Shown: one piece after another, positions 34,819 to 46,622 of the stretch
How positions within the stretch are numbered: position 1 is the first letter of the stretch
How the letters are laid out: every line of letters starts with the position of its first letter
Assembly: GCA_027575805.1 (NCBI GenBank)
Contig: JANBPU010000030.1
Location: forward strand, 62,001 to 126,000
Length of the DNA stretch: 64,000 nt
From: Mycoemilia scoparia
Taxonomy: Eukaryota; Kickxellomycota; Kickxellomycetes; Kickxellales; Kickxellaceae
Reading direction: 5' to 3'
Position numbers and translations under genes: made by a program
Notes under the pieces: model-generated
The model's input: the letters and a program-made list of their open reading frames with translations, nothing else
Told to the model about the DNA's origin: nothing
Databases searched by the model: none

Positions 34819-35862
34819 AATAAAATTTGGTATTGTATAAGAGGAATATATAGATATAGATATATATATATATATGTGTGTGTAAGTTATGAGGCTGTGT
34901 AATTCAAAATAAATAAAGTAATGGAATAAATAGAAACCAAAAAAGAAAGCAAATGTTGATATGATATAATATAATTTGAATGTGAAAGAAAACAAAATAT
35001 TATAAAGGTAGAAGGGGATTCGAATTGTCTTTTAAAAAAGGGCTTGTGACGTTTATTTAGATGGAAAAATCTATGGGATGGGTTTGTTTCTCAGCTATTG
35101 TTGTTAATATCAAATATTTTTAGAGCTATACCTTTCACCTGATCTTTAACAGTTCTATGACGTCGATTGCGGTAGTGATTCCAAAAGTGAGAGTAAGAAA
35201 GAGAGCTGCTATACATTTGGCCTTTACTCCACATTCATACTTGCACTTTTTGAATACAGGAAATCTAATTGGAAAATAGGGTTGCGGACTTTTAGGTACA
35301 AAGAATATCAAAAAGTGCCCAGACTTTGATTGCTTCTAAAACAAATGCATGTGTCTCTTTCAGTTATAAAGAGAATAGAAGATCGATTTTGTTATACTAA
35401 AGGGCCCATTTGGCTGAAATCAAATGATACTCCAATTTTGACATAAAGATCATTTAAATGCTTAGCACATTTTATAAAATAATCATGACATGGTATAATT
35501 ACGAAAAAGGTTTGAGTTAAAGGGAAACAGAGAAAGGAAAATAGTAGTAAAGGTGGAGAGAGGGTGATATTTCTGATGTTGAGTAAGAAACGGGCGAATA
35601 GCGAGTATTGGGAGAGAGAGTATGTGTGAAAAGTAATAGAGAAATAAATCATAACACATTGCAGAGTAAAGAGATGTTTGTTGAAATGTAAATGCCATAG
35701 TGTGGATATGTGTAAGTTTGCAGGTAAAGGATAAGCGTCGTTTAGGCAGACATATAAAAGGTCTGATAAAGCTTATTTAATCTTCCTAGATTCATCAATA
35801 TACACACATATGCAGATTCATTATCAAGTTGGAAATTGAAATTGAGCCGTGTTCCACGGATT
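34819..35862. other. Intergenic region between DSK2 and the G-alpha gene
   Basis: 1044 bp upstream of DSK2 and downstream of G-alpha, AT-rich with GAGAGA-type runs near 35550-35620. Frames found here look non-coding. It probably holds the DSK2 promoter. Confidence 0.4.
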
Positions 35863-38296
35863 TTACAGAATACCACTGTCTTGCAAAGCATTCTGCAGGA
35901 GCGTTTCTTTTACTGCCGCAAATACCAAACGAATCTATATTGTTATGTTAAACGAAGCAGGCGGCGTTTAGATATAAAGCCACCACAAATGACATGGTTT
36001 TTACATAGCTGAAATGTATGTATTATTCAATAAATTACTTACATTTGACGTATCAGTAGCTTGCGTTAGGCTAATGGGAAAAATAAAGGCAATTTGCCCA
36101 TTAGTAATGTTCTCCAATACACCTGTTGTCGTTGTGCATCACATCAAAAACATATATAATACAGCATTATTTGCGCTGTAACTTACTGAGGGTAAAGCTG
36201 TAGGTTTGCCCTATTGGCCTGGGTGAATTTCCATAAAACAAACTTTGCTGCCTTATTTACATCAGCACCACCTATTATGAACAATACGATAAAACATCCA
36301 TATAAATTACAATGTGATCATATGCTAAAAATATATCTTCGTGGTTGTTAGCGTAGGTTTACTCAACCAATATAATTAAACATGAGAGTGGCCCTTACCA
36401 GTATATTCTGGGAAATAACGACTTAGTGGAATTAATGGGATTTTTGTCTGGAAAAGATCAATCTTGTTAAGGAATAGGATAATCGATGTACGAAGGAACC
36501 ATCGGCTATTGATAACTGAATCAAATAAAACAAGGCTTTCTTCCATTCGATTCTGTATAGTAGAAATACATATCCATAATATCTCGCGTCAGAAATTACC
36601 AATATATTCACTGACATACCAAAAACAGATAAACTGAACAAGCAACGTGTATAAGTATGTACTAATAACTTACATGGCCCGCCTCTTCTAGCAACACTTG
36701 ATCGTACTCGCTAAGAGCTACGCAGAATATAATCGATGTAACACCTTCGAAGCAATGGATCCATTTTTTACGCTCAGAGCGCTGACCACCAACATCAAAC
36801 ATACTACAATAATAATCGCACAATATATGCACACTTTTCGTCAAAAATGAACCACAATATATGTATATATATATGTATATAAAGCTGGCAGACTCCTACC
36901 ACTGAAACTTACTGGATGCTGGTATGACCCATCGTAAATCTGGTTTCAATAATACCCGTCGTTTTAGATCGAGATCGCAAAACATCAGCCTCTGTCGGCA
37001 AATAGTCTTCCTTTCCTATCCTCTGAATATTGCTAAAGAAGCTATAGATTTTCGACAAAAAGATGATTCATTTTGCATGTTAAAGAAATCAATATATATG
37101 TCAAACTGTGAGAATATATATATATATATATATATATATGGATATGGATAGACACTTACTATGGAGCGGAATCCATTATGTAAAAATCGCTGGAACGAAC
37201 CATTAGCCTTGGAATTATTGGATCACCCCACAATTTCTCCATGGAAGTTACGAAACGTTTAGTAATGCCAGTATAAACACCGTTATTTTCATCCAGGGCA
37301 AACAACTCCTCCGCAAATTGCTATTAATATTAGTTTCGAATTAAGCCCAGAAACAAAATAATTGATAAGTGCTTCAAAATATCACAACATCTGCACATAT
37401 AAATGTGATTGAAGCTATGGATGGAGATAAAGATAATAAAGCAATTACTACTGCTTTAGCTGATACTATAAACACTTACCAAATTCTCACGATCCTCAGG
37501 CAACATATTACATACATGCATGCCAACAGACAGCTCATGAGCAGAATCAATTACATTCTTATATATCGTAGAACGGAACATGGCCAACTCGTCGTCAGTA
37601 TAGCCATTCTGATGGATAATTTTCATTTGCTTAACAATGGTAGATTTTCCGGACTCTCCGCTGCCTATGATCATCAACACAAGAGTTCATTTGTGTGTGA
37701 AAGTGAAAGATTGTCAGAAACAGCAAAAAGCAGACAACGATATTGGTTTATACGTGTTGAGGAGGGGGGAGGCGACGATAGTGGTGATTAGAAACATGTT
37801 GTGCGCGCGCGTGTGTGTGTGTGTACGTGTGATAATAATATATATACTGACCAAGTGAGGTGTACACTCAGGTCAAAATAGTGAAATAAAGAAAAATGGA
37901 ATAGCTTAAATGTTCATATATATATATATATATATACTACCTCCCCTTCCGTGAAAGGGAGAAGGAAGAAGGGAAACAGCGTATATGCGTATAGTGTATT
38001 GAAATATACACTCATGACTTTTGCTTAAACAAGACTTTGGGATTGAAATGGTCAAGTGATGGGTGCAATTATCAGACAGGGAGGAAAATTCCAGATAACT
38101 AAAACTGGGTAATTTGAGAGGTCTGGCACTAACTCGTGGGATATACAAATGTGGATATGGGTATGTGTATATATTTACCTAGCAGCAGAATTTTTACTTC
38201 CTGGTTTCGCCGGTCGCGCTCTTCTTCGAGCCGCCTATCAATTTCGGCGCTCCTCAGGGTAGCCATGTCCTTGTCATGGGACATGCAGACCCCCAT
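35863..38296 (-). CDS. Heterotrimeric G-protein alpha subunit
   Basis: Nine exons (complement): 38179-38296, 37480-37664, 37160-37320, 36913-37041, 36674-36803, 36399-36552, 36187-36271, 36043-36070, 35863-35934; 353 aa, the usual length. The N-terminus MGVCMS carries Gly2 for myristoylation and Cys4 for palmitoylation. GTPase motifs are complete: P-loop GSGESGKST, switch [13 protein letters not shown] with the catalytic Arg, switch [15 protein letters not shown] with Gln, FLNKIDLF, and the ATDTSN loop. The C-terminus is [12 protein letters not shown], with Ser where Gi-type subunits have Cys. It couples a seven-helix receptor to effectors at the plasma membrane. The exact fungal subgroup was not determined. 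(TA)n runs lie in introns. Confidence 0.95.
37115..37139 (+). repeat. (TA)n microsatellite in a G-alpha intron
   Basis: About twelve TA units in intron 3 of the G-alpha gene. A second run lies at about 37916-37936 in intron 1. Confidence 0.85.
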
Positions 38297-38706
38297 GATG
38301 TTGGAAAATATAGCGGGAGACAGGATTTAGAAATGTGCGGGTAAAGAAATGGACAAGTAAATGTAGGTGGGTTAGTGAACAAGTGAGTTGGTGGGCGGAA
38401 CTGAGAGCGAGAGAAGATAAAGGGGGAAGGATAAAACAGAAAGAGGAAGTTGAGAGTATAAAACTAAAATGCCTATAGAGAAAGAAGTGGATAGCCGACA
38501 GACATAAAGTCGATGCACAGTAGTAGTGGCGGCAGCAGCAGCAGTGGTAGTAGCACTTTGCTAGGTGGAACTAGTAGGCATATATATGAGTATATAAAGC
38601 AAAGTCGGAAAAAAGAAGAAAGCTAAAGAGGCGATTGGAAATATAAAAGCCTTTGAGAACTATGACAGCGTGAGTTACAACTGCAGCAATAATAACAATA
38701 TGAAAA

Positions 38707-38732
38707 TAACAATAATAATAATAATAATAATA
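38707..38732 (+). repeat. (AAT)n microsatellite
   Basis: About eight AAT units in the gap upstream of G-alpha. Confidence 0.85.
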
Positions 38733-39430
38733 GCGGTGGCGCCAACAACGACCTAGAGAAGCAGGATGTTTAATCCAAGAAAGACAGATACACAAACACG
38801 TACAATGAAAATGGAGATGGAGAGAAAGTGTGGTTTATAGAAAGAAGAAAAGGTGTAACTAAAACCAAACCAAGCTGAACTGAACTGGGCTGGGTTGAAA
38901 GAGACAGAGAGAAGGGGGGGAGAAGGAGCGAAAATCTGGAGGCAATGGTCAAGCTGCTTCTGCTGCTACTACCACCACTACTACTACTATTTACCAACTC
39001 CTGATGAGGCTCTCAACCAACCTCAAAGCCAGCTGGTCCTTTTTTCCATTAGAAACAATAATCCCTTTGATCTGTTGCTGATGACGAGAGGCCTGACTGG
39101 TTTATTTCTATGATGCTCCTCGCCGTCTGTGTTCGCTGTTTGGCCGAGCTACTCTAGAATATAATTTAGGATTCTGCCATGCCCAACCAACCACCGGTTC
39201 CAATTAGAAAGTGTGCCAGCCAGACAGACAGACAACCACCTAAGCCAAGCCCAGAGGCCATGGTGGTTTTCAATAGAAAAGGCAGCGCCACATAACATCG
39301 CATCACAATAAAAAACAAAGTTTCTTTGTGTAAGTGCCTCCTGCAACAAACCAATTGTGCCTAACATTATGGTCCAATATTGCTACCAGCATCATAAGCG
39401 CCCACACAAACACGCAACCAGCTACTGCTG

Positions 39431-39447
39431 CCGCCGCCGCCGCCGCC
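39431..39447 (+). repeat. (GCC)n microsatellite
   Basis: Five to six CCG/GCC units in otherwise AT-rich intergenic DNA. Confidence 0.85.
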
Positions 39448-39814
39448 AATATACTAAGATAGAGACTCTGTAACTTTCCTCTAACCCTGAAAGGGCTCTT
39501 CTATCTGTAACCGGCCACACCACCATAAGTACAGGTATTTTCACAAATAAATGTTATAGAGGGAATTGAAGCATCAGTCTGAGCCACACTACGGGTGGAA
39601 CACCAAATATCACTACTGGCATTTAGCAAAAAGCACCAGAATGAATGTGTTTGCTTCTAATTTGCCCCCATAGACATAGCAACACAACATTTGCCACAAA
39701 CACTGTGTGCTTCTCCTCTACAAGCCATCGTCTCACTACATTTTCTCTCTGCCATATCACCAATCAGCCAGCCATCGCCTCAAACCAGTAGTAATAGCGA
39801 CGGCAGCTACATAT

Positions 39815-39973
39815 GGCAAGCGCTCCGCCAAAAGGGAGCAGGCTGATATACTCGTACATTGCCCGCAAATGGCCTATAGCCCATGTGTTTTGGCTGGAGT
39901 CTCGGTGGCGATTGGCTGGTATCCAAGGGGAGGATCCTAGTGCCACCGCCCTTTAGAGGAGACTGGCCCTGCC
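39815..39973 (+). mobile_element. Family B MITE-like element
   Basis: 159 bp, starting GGCAAGCGCTCCGCCAAAAG and ending AGAGGAGACTGGCCCTGCC. ATAT flanks both sides. Internal landmarks are GGCTGGAGTCTCGGTGGCGA and TTGGCTGGTATCCAAGGGGA. It is the cleanest copy. Confidence 0.85.
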
Positions 39974-40070
39974 ATATATTAGAGCATCGATTTATTTCCT
40001 AGCATCCAGGTACCAAGAGGTTGTTACAATGGACCATTGACGACCAACTGTTCCTTGACTATCAGCCAAT

Positions 40071-40088
40071 ACACACACACACACACAC
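40071..40088 (+). repeat. (CA)n microsatellite
   Basis: About nine CA units; a similar run of about twelve lies at 40306-40329. Confidence 0.9.
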
Positions 40089-40305
40089 GCCCCGGCTCTT
40101 TCAAAGTCACATGGGAATTTCTACTGATCTTTGCTGTTCACGCATTGCCACAACCACAATCGCCAGCACCAGCTTGAAAGGCTGCCTTGGTTGGCAGTTT
40201 TTGCCGATATCCAAGCCTGTTTACGGACAAAATTCCCACAGCAGCCGCCATCCTTCAAATGGTGCATACAGGTTCCTAAGATCTTTTCAATAACACAGCA
40301 ACCAT

Positions 40306-40329
40306 ACACACACACACACACACACACAC
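40306..40329 (+). repeat. (CA)n microsatellite, second run
   Basis: About twelve CA units between the two inverted family B elements. Confidence 0.9.
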
Positions 40330-40728
40330 GCAGTCCTTAGCATCACAGATAGCAGCCCCTTCGTTTCCATCAACAAGGCTGGCGTTTGAAAAAACTTCGT
40401 GCCCCTTATCTTCTTGGTATTTCTGTTTTGCTAGAAAATATATCTCATTGTTTATGGCAAATACTTCATAGCCCACCGCTTAAAAATCTCTCGGCTAGTT
40501 TGCCAGGGTTCCCGTTCCTCCTGGCCCAGGAAAAATCGTGACAAGTGCTTTGTTTTGCAGAGTCACACAGACAGGACAACAACATTTACATCATACACTG
40601 TTGGCCGATGCTTTTGTATTTTTAAGCGCTTTATCGTTTGCTCTGGTTGGTGCTTCACTGGTGGGACTCCCACTTGGCCACAGCCATAATATTGTTCATT
40701 TTCTAGAACACAAGTACACAGCTCTTAT

Positions 40729-40897
40729 GGCAGAATCAGTCTCTCCTCTGAAGGGTGGTGGCACTAGGATCCTCCCCTTGGATACCAGCCAATCGCCACC
40801 GAGACTCCAGCTCTAAAACACATGGGTTATGGGTCGATTTGCAGGCAATGCACGAGATTTTACCAGCCTGCTCTCTTTTGGCAGAGCACTACTTGTC
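40729..40897 (-). mobile_element. Family B MITE-like element, inverted copy
   Basis: 169 bp. It starts GGCAGAATCAGTCTCTCCTC and contains GGATACCAGCCAATCGCCAC, so it reads opposite to the copy at 39815 and is very similar over most of its length. The right end (GGCAGAGCACTACTTGTC) is diverged, and flanks TTAT/ATGT do not form a clean duplication. Confidence 0.75.
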
Positions 40898-41541
40898 ATG
40901 TAAACACCAGACCCGGCTATCGGGCTTTTAAACTGGATTGATTATTATGAATATGCGAATCCTTTATGGCTTGGCTTTTTTGCCATTCAACACCACCACT
41001 ACTCCTGTCATTGCCATCATCCTTATGAGGTTGGTGGTTATAACAAACCAAACCAAAGTAAAGAGAGAGTGTGGGAATGCCAATGCAGATATAAATATCC
41101 TGATGGATAAATTGGCTCTCCCTCTCTTTTTCATTTAACCTATCTTTAGCCATGAACAATAGCTCCAATATATATACTGCGCTCCTTCTTTGATTTCATA
41201 AATCTATAATGCGTATGATAATTGAACTCAATTAATTAAATACTTTGTATTTTGTACACTCCCTCATTGTCTAGTATGCAGCATCAATGATGTACCTCTT
41301 CCTTTCACTGTTTGCCATTGCTATGAGCTACTTTGTGTTGCTTTAGAATCTTCTCATTTATTCCAAAAAGAAAAATATTTGCACGCATAAAGCCATACCA
41401 GCATACATCCATATAAATATAGGCGCGTAAATGTATGCTGGTGGACAATGCTGATGTACTGTTTCTTTGTGATATCAGCAATGTTTCGTCGTGGGACCGG
41501 TGGTTGTGAATCCATCCATACACACACGCATCGCAATAAAA

Positions 41542-42585
41542 CTATACAAGCTTCTTGGCCTCGAAGAATCCACGAAGGTGGTGTAGTTGCCAGTAACAAA
41601 TGGCGCCAATAAGTCCCAATTGGAGGACCGCCCAGTACAAAACACGGCGGTTGATCTTATTGCTGAAGCTCATGAATTCCTCCTCACGCTCTCTCTGGTA
41701 CTTTTGTTCAGACTTGATAGCCAAGACACGAGTGTTGAGCTCCTTAACCAATGATGCCATATCTACATGATTGTATATTGCAAATATTATGTATTAGAAC
41801 CAGCATGCTAAGGTAACATGTATTTGTATATATATATATGTGTGAACCCGGATGTTTACCTTCAATCTTTTGGTCAAGCAGTGAGCCATCCTCATCGATC
41901 TCTCCAGAGTCGATATGCAGAGTCATCTTAATAATGCTAGAGCTGACCCATCCCGAAGCACCTGTGATCTGGAAGCAAATGTGGTGTCTGCCATTATGAG
42001 CTGCGGTGAATGTAAGCTTTCCTTCTGAAGCTCCCTTTTGGTTGATAATAGATAATTGGCTAGGCAGTTCCTATAATTGTTGTATAAGATCGTTTTGGAT
42101 ATTAGGGGAGGGGTATGCTTTATATAATATGTAAGTCAATACTCTCAATCATAGCAGTAAAGTATGAGCATATTTATATGGTGCATCGTCCTTACATCAA
42201 CTGTGGTCTGTACATTAATATTAGGATTAATAAAGTAGTTTTTTTGGCTTTCGTTCCATTCCTCGGCCTTATAATTTCCTACATATCATTGCAACAGCAA
42301 GTTTGGAAAAATAAATATTTGAAGATTTTGTGAGGGCGCGAGATGAGATGGAAATTAGAGATGGTCAGCCAAAAGCACAATTCATTATTGGCTAGCAACA
42401 ATTGACACTCTAATGCTTTTATAATTCCAATTACCTTTAACTAAAACCCCAGATGGAAGTTCCTCAATAAAGCATTTCTTGTCATTGCCTCGAAGATAAA
42501 AATGCAAGGCTGCTGCCTGTTGTTGGAATAATACGGACAGGAATAAAAGTAATATTGCTGATAGATTGTGCATCATCTTGACCAT
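41542..42585 (-). CDS. p24 (emp24/gp25L) family protein, alpha type
   Basis: Exons (complement): 42435-42585, 42196-42278, 41860-42070, 41542-41762; 221 aa. A signal peptide (about residues 1-26, LSAILLLFLSVLFQQQAAA) precedes the GOLD domain with paired cysteines (KKCFIEELP and HHICFQI). A coiled coil (SEQKYQREREEEFMSFSNKI), one transmembrane helix and the tail FFEAKKLV follow. The tail and the CFIEELPSGVLVKGNY block match the alpha subfamily (animal TMED4/TMED9, yeast Erp1/5/6). The KK signal gives COPI-dependent retrieval, and the FF pair favours COPII export. It acts as a cargo receptor for ER-Golgi vesicles. Met codons at residues 1, 4 and 5 are alternative starts. Confidence 0.92.
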
Positions 42586-43626
42586 CTCACAAATTAAATA
42601 TATATATGTGTGTGTGTGTCTCTCTCTCTCTGTATGTGTAAATATATGTATATGGTTTAAGTAAATTGAAGGGTAAAGATAGAATCCTCGTCAATAAACT
42701 TGAATGCCTTTTTAACAGGGTGATTTTTACTACAAATAAAGGTCGTTCTACTTACAATACAGCAGTAACAACAACTGAGCGTCAATAATAGTATTAACAA
42801 TATGATGGAAGGGAGGGGGAGAGGAGAAAAGCGGAAAAGAGGAGTAGGCCTTGTATTATGCATACAGGTTAAACTGCTGGTTGATAGCCCTGACTTCATA
42901 ATTCAAAACCACATTAGAATATATGGGAAAACCAAACCTCCAGAGTTAAAATAATCATAGAAATGATTAGAATCAAAATGTTAGAGATTCAATTTCTTTA
43001 GTTTACTAGCCAAAAACCCTCACTCCTCCCCTCCCCCCTAACTCTGCTATTATTGTTATTGCTATTATTATTAATATTGCAAATTTAAGTCAAGGTTCGG
43101 TTGCAATAATGACAGACAGAAACTAATAGTTTATTGCCACATAATTGCAAAGAATAAAAATAGCGAAAAAAGAGGATAAGGCAATATAGCTAATCAAAAG
43201 ATCATACTTAAAAATATGGTCTAGATGTGGTTGGAAATAATATATCATGATACCTGACTTTTAGAAAAAGCAACATCAGTGCTTCAAATACCCATCCATG
43301 CGTATAAAAATAAGTTTTATGTTTTTGTGTGTTTGTAAATGTAAGGCTTGCAAATACTAGACCACTATTACCCTGGCAGTGAAATGATATAAATATGCTC
43401 ACATACAAAACGCAGGAATCAAAAATACTTTGTGTGGAAGGAAAATGAGGTGGAGGTCGGAAAATATGTTAAAAACAAAGAGAGAACAAATAGTGAAAAT
43501 TGGAGTAAGAAATATTAGAATGCTAAGATGGTGCCTATTCGATAAATGTTGTGTTTGTATGGATGTTTGCGGGACAATTGGTCTATTTTATCGATTCTAA
43601 ACTGCTCTTCTGGAGACAACAACCAA
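42586..43626. other. Intergenic region between p24 and YPT7
   Basis: 1041 bp upstream of the p24 gene and downstream of YPT7. There are TGTGTG/CTCTCT runs at 42605-42632 and CT-rich low complexity near 43020-43040. No gene or family A/B copy was found. Confidence 0.45.
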
Positions 43627-44939
43627 CTAAGCACAACACCATCCTTGCGACTCTGTGTTTAGGTCAACTACGTCATCTGGCTCATTGCTACAAAAAGTGA
43701 AGTGGCGATGGTAAGGAGTTGAGTTAGTAAAGTGCTTTTGTATATATGGATCATAATTTTTGAAGGGCGAATATTTATAGGGGCAATCACAGCTGATTAT
43801 CAAACATTCACCCTTCAAAGATTATTACCCATTTAGCAGGATAAATAATCTGTTTATAGCACTGCCGCATTGATACTCACTTGTAAAGCTCATATTCCTT
43901 TTCTTGCTCTACAGCTATTTTGGCGATGGCCTGGAAAGCCTCTTCGACCTTGGTTGCCTCTTTTGCGCTTGTCTCAAAGAATGGAATTCCACCCTTTGAC
44001 TGGCACCATGCCATTGCACGTTTTTGCGAGACCTATTGCATTTTGACCAAAATAGACACACAAAAATGTTATATCAGTGCCCAGCTCTATATTTCCATTT
44101 TGAGCCACTGTGACATTGGTCACACTAACACAAATACAAGTACACTGGTTGGCTGTAGAGTACGTTATTTGTAAACATACCATGCGTTTTGACTCCTCAA
44201 CATCAATCTTATTGCCGATTACAACGAATGGGAAGTTTTCGGGATCCTGTGGTGCAGCCTGGATAAGAAACTCGTCCCTCCAGTTATCCAGGCTTTCAAA
44301 GCTCTTGGAGTCGTTGACATCAAAGCACAAGACACAGCAATCGGCACCCCGGTAAAAGGCAACACCTAGACTTTGGAAACGCTCTTGGCCGGCAGTATCC
44401 CAAACCTATCACACACAGTATTGTCAAAGCACAACCATACATTTAGTTGGTTGAGAAAAGCCGTGGGATACGCAAGGAAGCAACCGCCACCATATACTTC
44501 TTTAGGCGGTTTGGTTTGTTAATAGATGTGAAAATACGTACCTGGATAGTAACCACGTAGTCATCGACTAATATCTCCTTGGATAAAAAGTCGGATCCAA
44601 TAGTTGCTTTGTACTGTTCAGTAAACTTTCTGTTGAAAAATTGGTTCATCAGAGATGTCTTTCCAACGCTACAAATAATACGCAGGAGATGTGTATTTTA
44701 GGATATGCTCAAATAAAGGATAGATATTCCATGTTATAATAATAATGGTATAATAGCCAAATATAAATGCTCACCCACTGTCTCCGATAAGAACCACCTA
44801 AACGGATATAATTAAAATACATATTGTAGCATACAATCAATCATACACAAATATATATATATATATATATTTAACTGTGGAAACATGCTAGTAGTACTAT
44901 TATACTTGCCTTTGAGAACGATTTCTTGTTATATGGCAT
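43627..44939 (-). CDS. YPT7: Rab7-type GTPase Ypt7
   Basis: Six exons (complement): 44910-44939, 44775-44797, 44542-44668, 44181-44405, 43881-44032, 43627-43687; 205 aa, in phase. All GTPase motifs are present: GDSGVGKTS, the effector-region [25 protein letters not shown] and ETSAKEA. The Rab7 signature [19 protein letters not shown] and PENFPFVV is complete. Rab7/Ypt7 directs fusion at late endosomes and the vacuole. Intron 1 has a GCAAGT donor. Intron 5 contains a family A element. The C-terminus is GWCCA: two cysteines for geranylgeranylation but not the usual CxC. Confidence 0.95.
43748..43830. mobile_element. Family A MITE-like element inside YPT7 intron 5
   Basis: 83 bp, starting GGATCATAATTTTTGAAGGG and ending CCCTTCAAAGATTATTACCC, flanked by ATAT and ATTT. 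It is the shortest copy and shares AATATTTATAGGGGCAATCA with the others. Confidence 0.8.
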
Positions 44940-45847
44940 GGTTCTAATTTTTATTTAGGCTATACGTATCAGAATTTGGTCAAGGGTGCTGCTGCTTAGA
45001 TTTCGTTGGTTTTTGCAAATAAATGACAAGACCGCTAGAATAAATTATGCGAATGTTTTTTGGCTTACCTTAAATGCAAACTTTCTGTCTAAATATATAT
45101 TTATATTTATATTTATATATGTGTGTGTGCGGCTGTATATAGATATACTGTTGACAGTTTATTTTTCTATTTATATAGAGATGTATTATAGTGAATGTGT
45201 TAGTTTAATTATACCAAGTGTGTAAAGCAAAAGTCACAATAAAGAGAGAGAGAGAGAGAAAGCTTTAATAACAGCCTACGTAATTTCCTCATTGGCATTA
45301 GAGCTTATCATATTGCAAAAACTACATAATTGATGTGACATACTTGAATCAGGGTTGTCGATTTCTTTGCTATGCGTGCGCGTGTATGCGTAAGTATATA
45401 AATAGATATGTGGGTGGTTGGGAATGAAGGACCAAAATTACAAAGTGACAAATAAAATAGTTGGTCAAGAATACCAGTACAGAAGCTACTAGATAAAATT
45501 ATGATGACGGTGGGTTTAGAATAGAAAAGGGACTCGCAGTAGTGTTGGTGTTGTGGGCAGAAACATCAACCATACACAAATGGAAATGTCGACCATGTGG
45601 AACTAGTCAGAGCAGATGATGTGTGTGGTGAACTTGTTATTAGGTGACCAATCATGCAGTCCCAATAAGATGATAATCAACAGATTATGGGTTTGGCACT
45701 TGGCTTCATCCTCACAGCGTGGAAGTGTGACACAATTATGACCCAAGTATGAAGTAGTAAGGCCAGAGTTTACAAGCAGGGAATTCTCCATTTGGCACAA
45801 TCTCCTTTAAAGAAGGTATACCAAAATAACATCCAGGATAATTGACA

Positions 45848-45949
45848 ATGATCCGTCAGGCTCCAGCCAAAGTGTTTTATGGCCTATGGGCTGATTTGCG
45901 GGGAATGTATAAGCGCACTTGACTGTTTCCTTTTGATGGGGGACTTGCC
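45848..45949 (-). mobile_element. Partial family B MITE-like element
   Basis: Reverse orientation. It contains CTCCAGCCAAAGTGTTTTAT, GGGCTGATTTGCGGGGAATG and the end GGGGGACTTGCC followed by ATTT. The other end is diverged, so its left boundary is approximate. Confidence 0.6.
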
Positions 45950-45961
45950 ATTTGGTCATAT

Positions 45962-46075
45962 GGATCATAATTTTTGAAGGGTGACTTTTGGTGGCCTGCG
46001 ATTATAGGGGCAAACACAGCCAAATTGGTGATCACTATCTGTTAGTAAATGGTCGCCCTTCAAAAATAACCACCC
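45962..46075. mobile_element. Family A MITE-like element
   Basis: 114 bp, the best-preserved copy. It starts GGATCATAATTTTTGAAGGG and its complement-like right end is CGCCCTTCAAAAATAACCAC then CC. ATAT flanks both ends. Confidence 0.85.
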
Positions 46076-46622
46076 ATATTTCACAAGGCCTTAGGCAAAA
46101 TGGGTCTCCAGGAGCTACATATAAAATATCTGATAAGGGCCCATTTCTGCCTACAATATGCTTGATCCCAAGTGAAATCTTGCCATTTATTCAGGCTTAT
46201 GCGATGGCGGTGTATCTAACCAAAGAAATGTAGCAATATTGATAGGTTTTTCATAAAATACCAGGCTGAGATTGCATATTTAAATATATCACTATAATCG
46301 CAGATCCAGGTCTACAATCACTTTGTAGGTTTAGAAAAATTGCCTCCCGAAAACAGATCATGCTTTGAGATTTTTGACCATTTCACTAAGCACGGCTTTT
46401 GGATGATCCAGAGTATATACTATTTGACAACAGTGCGTTTGAATACATCGCCAAAATCATACAGTTGCTGCTAGCTTTGATATTTCATCTATCTGCTGTG
46501 TATTGTTTAAAACAAGGGAATGTCTAAATGCGAGTACCGATATAATATAAAACGGCCTTTATTTTATATGGCTAAAAACTAATGATAGTGTCCGGTAGTT
46601 TAATGTATAGATAAATATTCAT

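Larger units (their letters stand above)
38297..41541. other. 3.2-kb gene-poor region with repeats
   Basis: The largest gap in the window. The part next to G-alpha is purine-rich (GAGAGA, AAGAAGAA) and probably promoter or leader. There is an (AAT)n run at 38707-38732, a (GCC)n run at 39431-39447 and two (CA)n runs. Two family B elements lie in opposite orientation at 39815-39973 and 40729-40897. Open frames are short and low-complexity; no gene was supported. Confidence 0.55.
44940..46622. other. Repeat-bearing intergenic region upstream of YPT7
   Basis: 1.7 kb. The 44960-45260 part is AT-rich with TATTTATATTTATA and a GAGAGAGA run near 45243-45258, a likely YPT7 promoter or leader. A partial family B element (45848-45949) lies 12 bp from a full family A element (45962-46075). 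No gene was recognised. Confidence 0.5.

Noticed and set aside
34819..34995. N-terminal extension of DSK2 from the Met at 34995
   Set aside because: It translates a TATATA microsatellite and Phe/Tyr-rich leader; the ubiquitin-like domain begins normally after the Met at 34818.
46080..46560. Possible decayed transposase next to the family A element
   Set aside because: Translation in the frames checked gives frequent stops and no DDE or helix-turn-helix motif.
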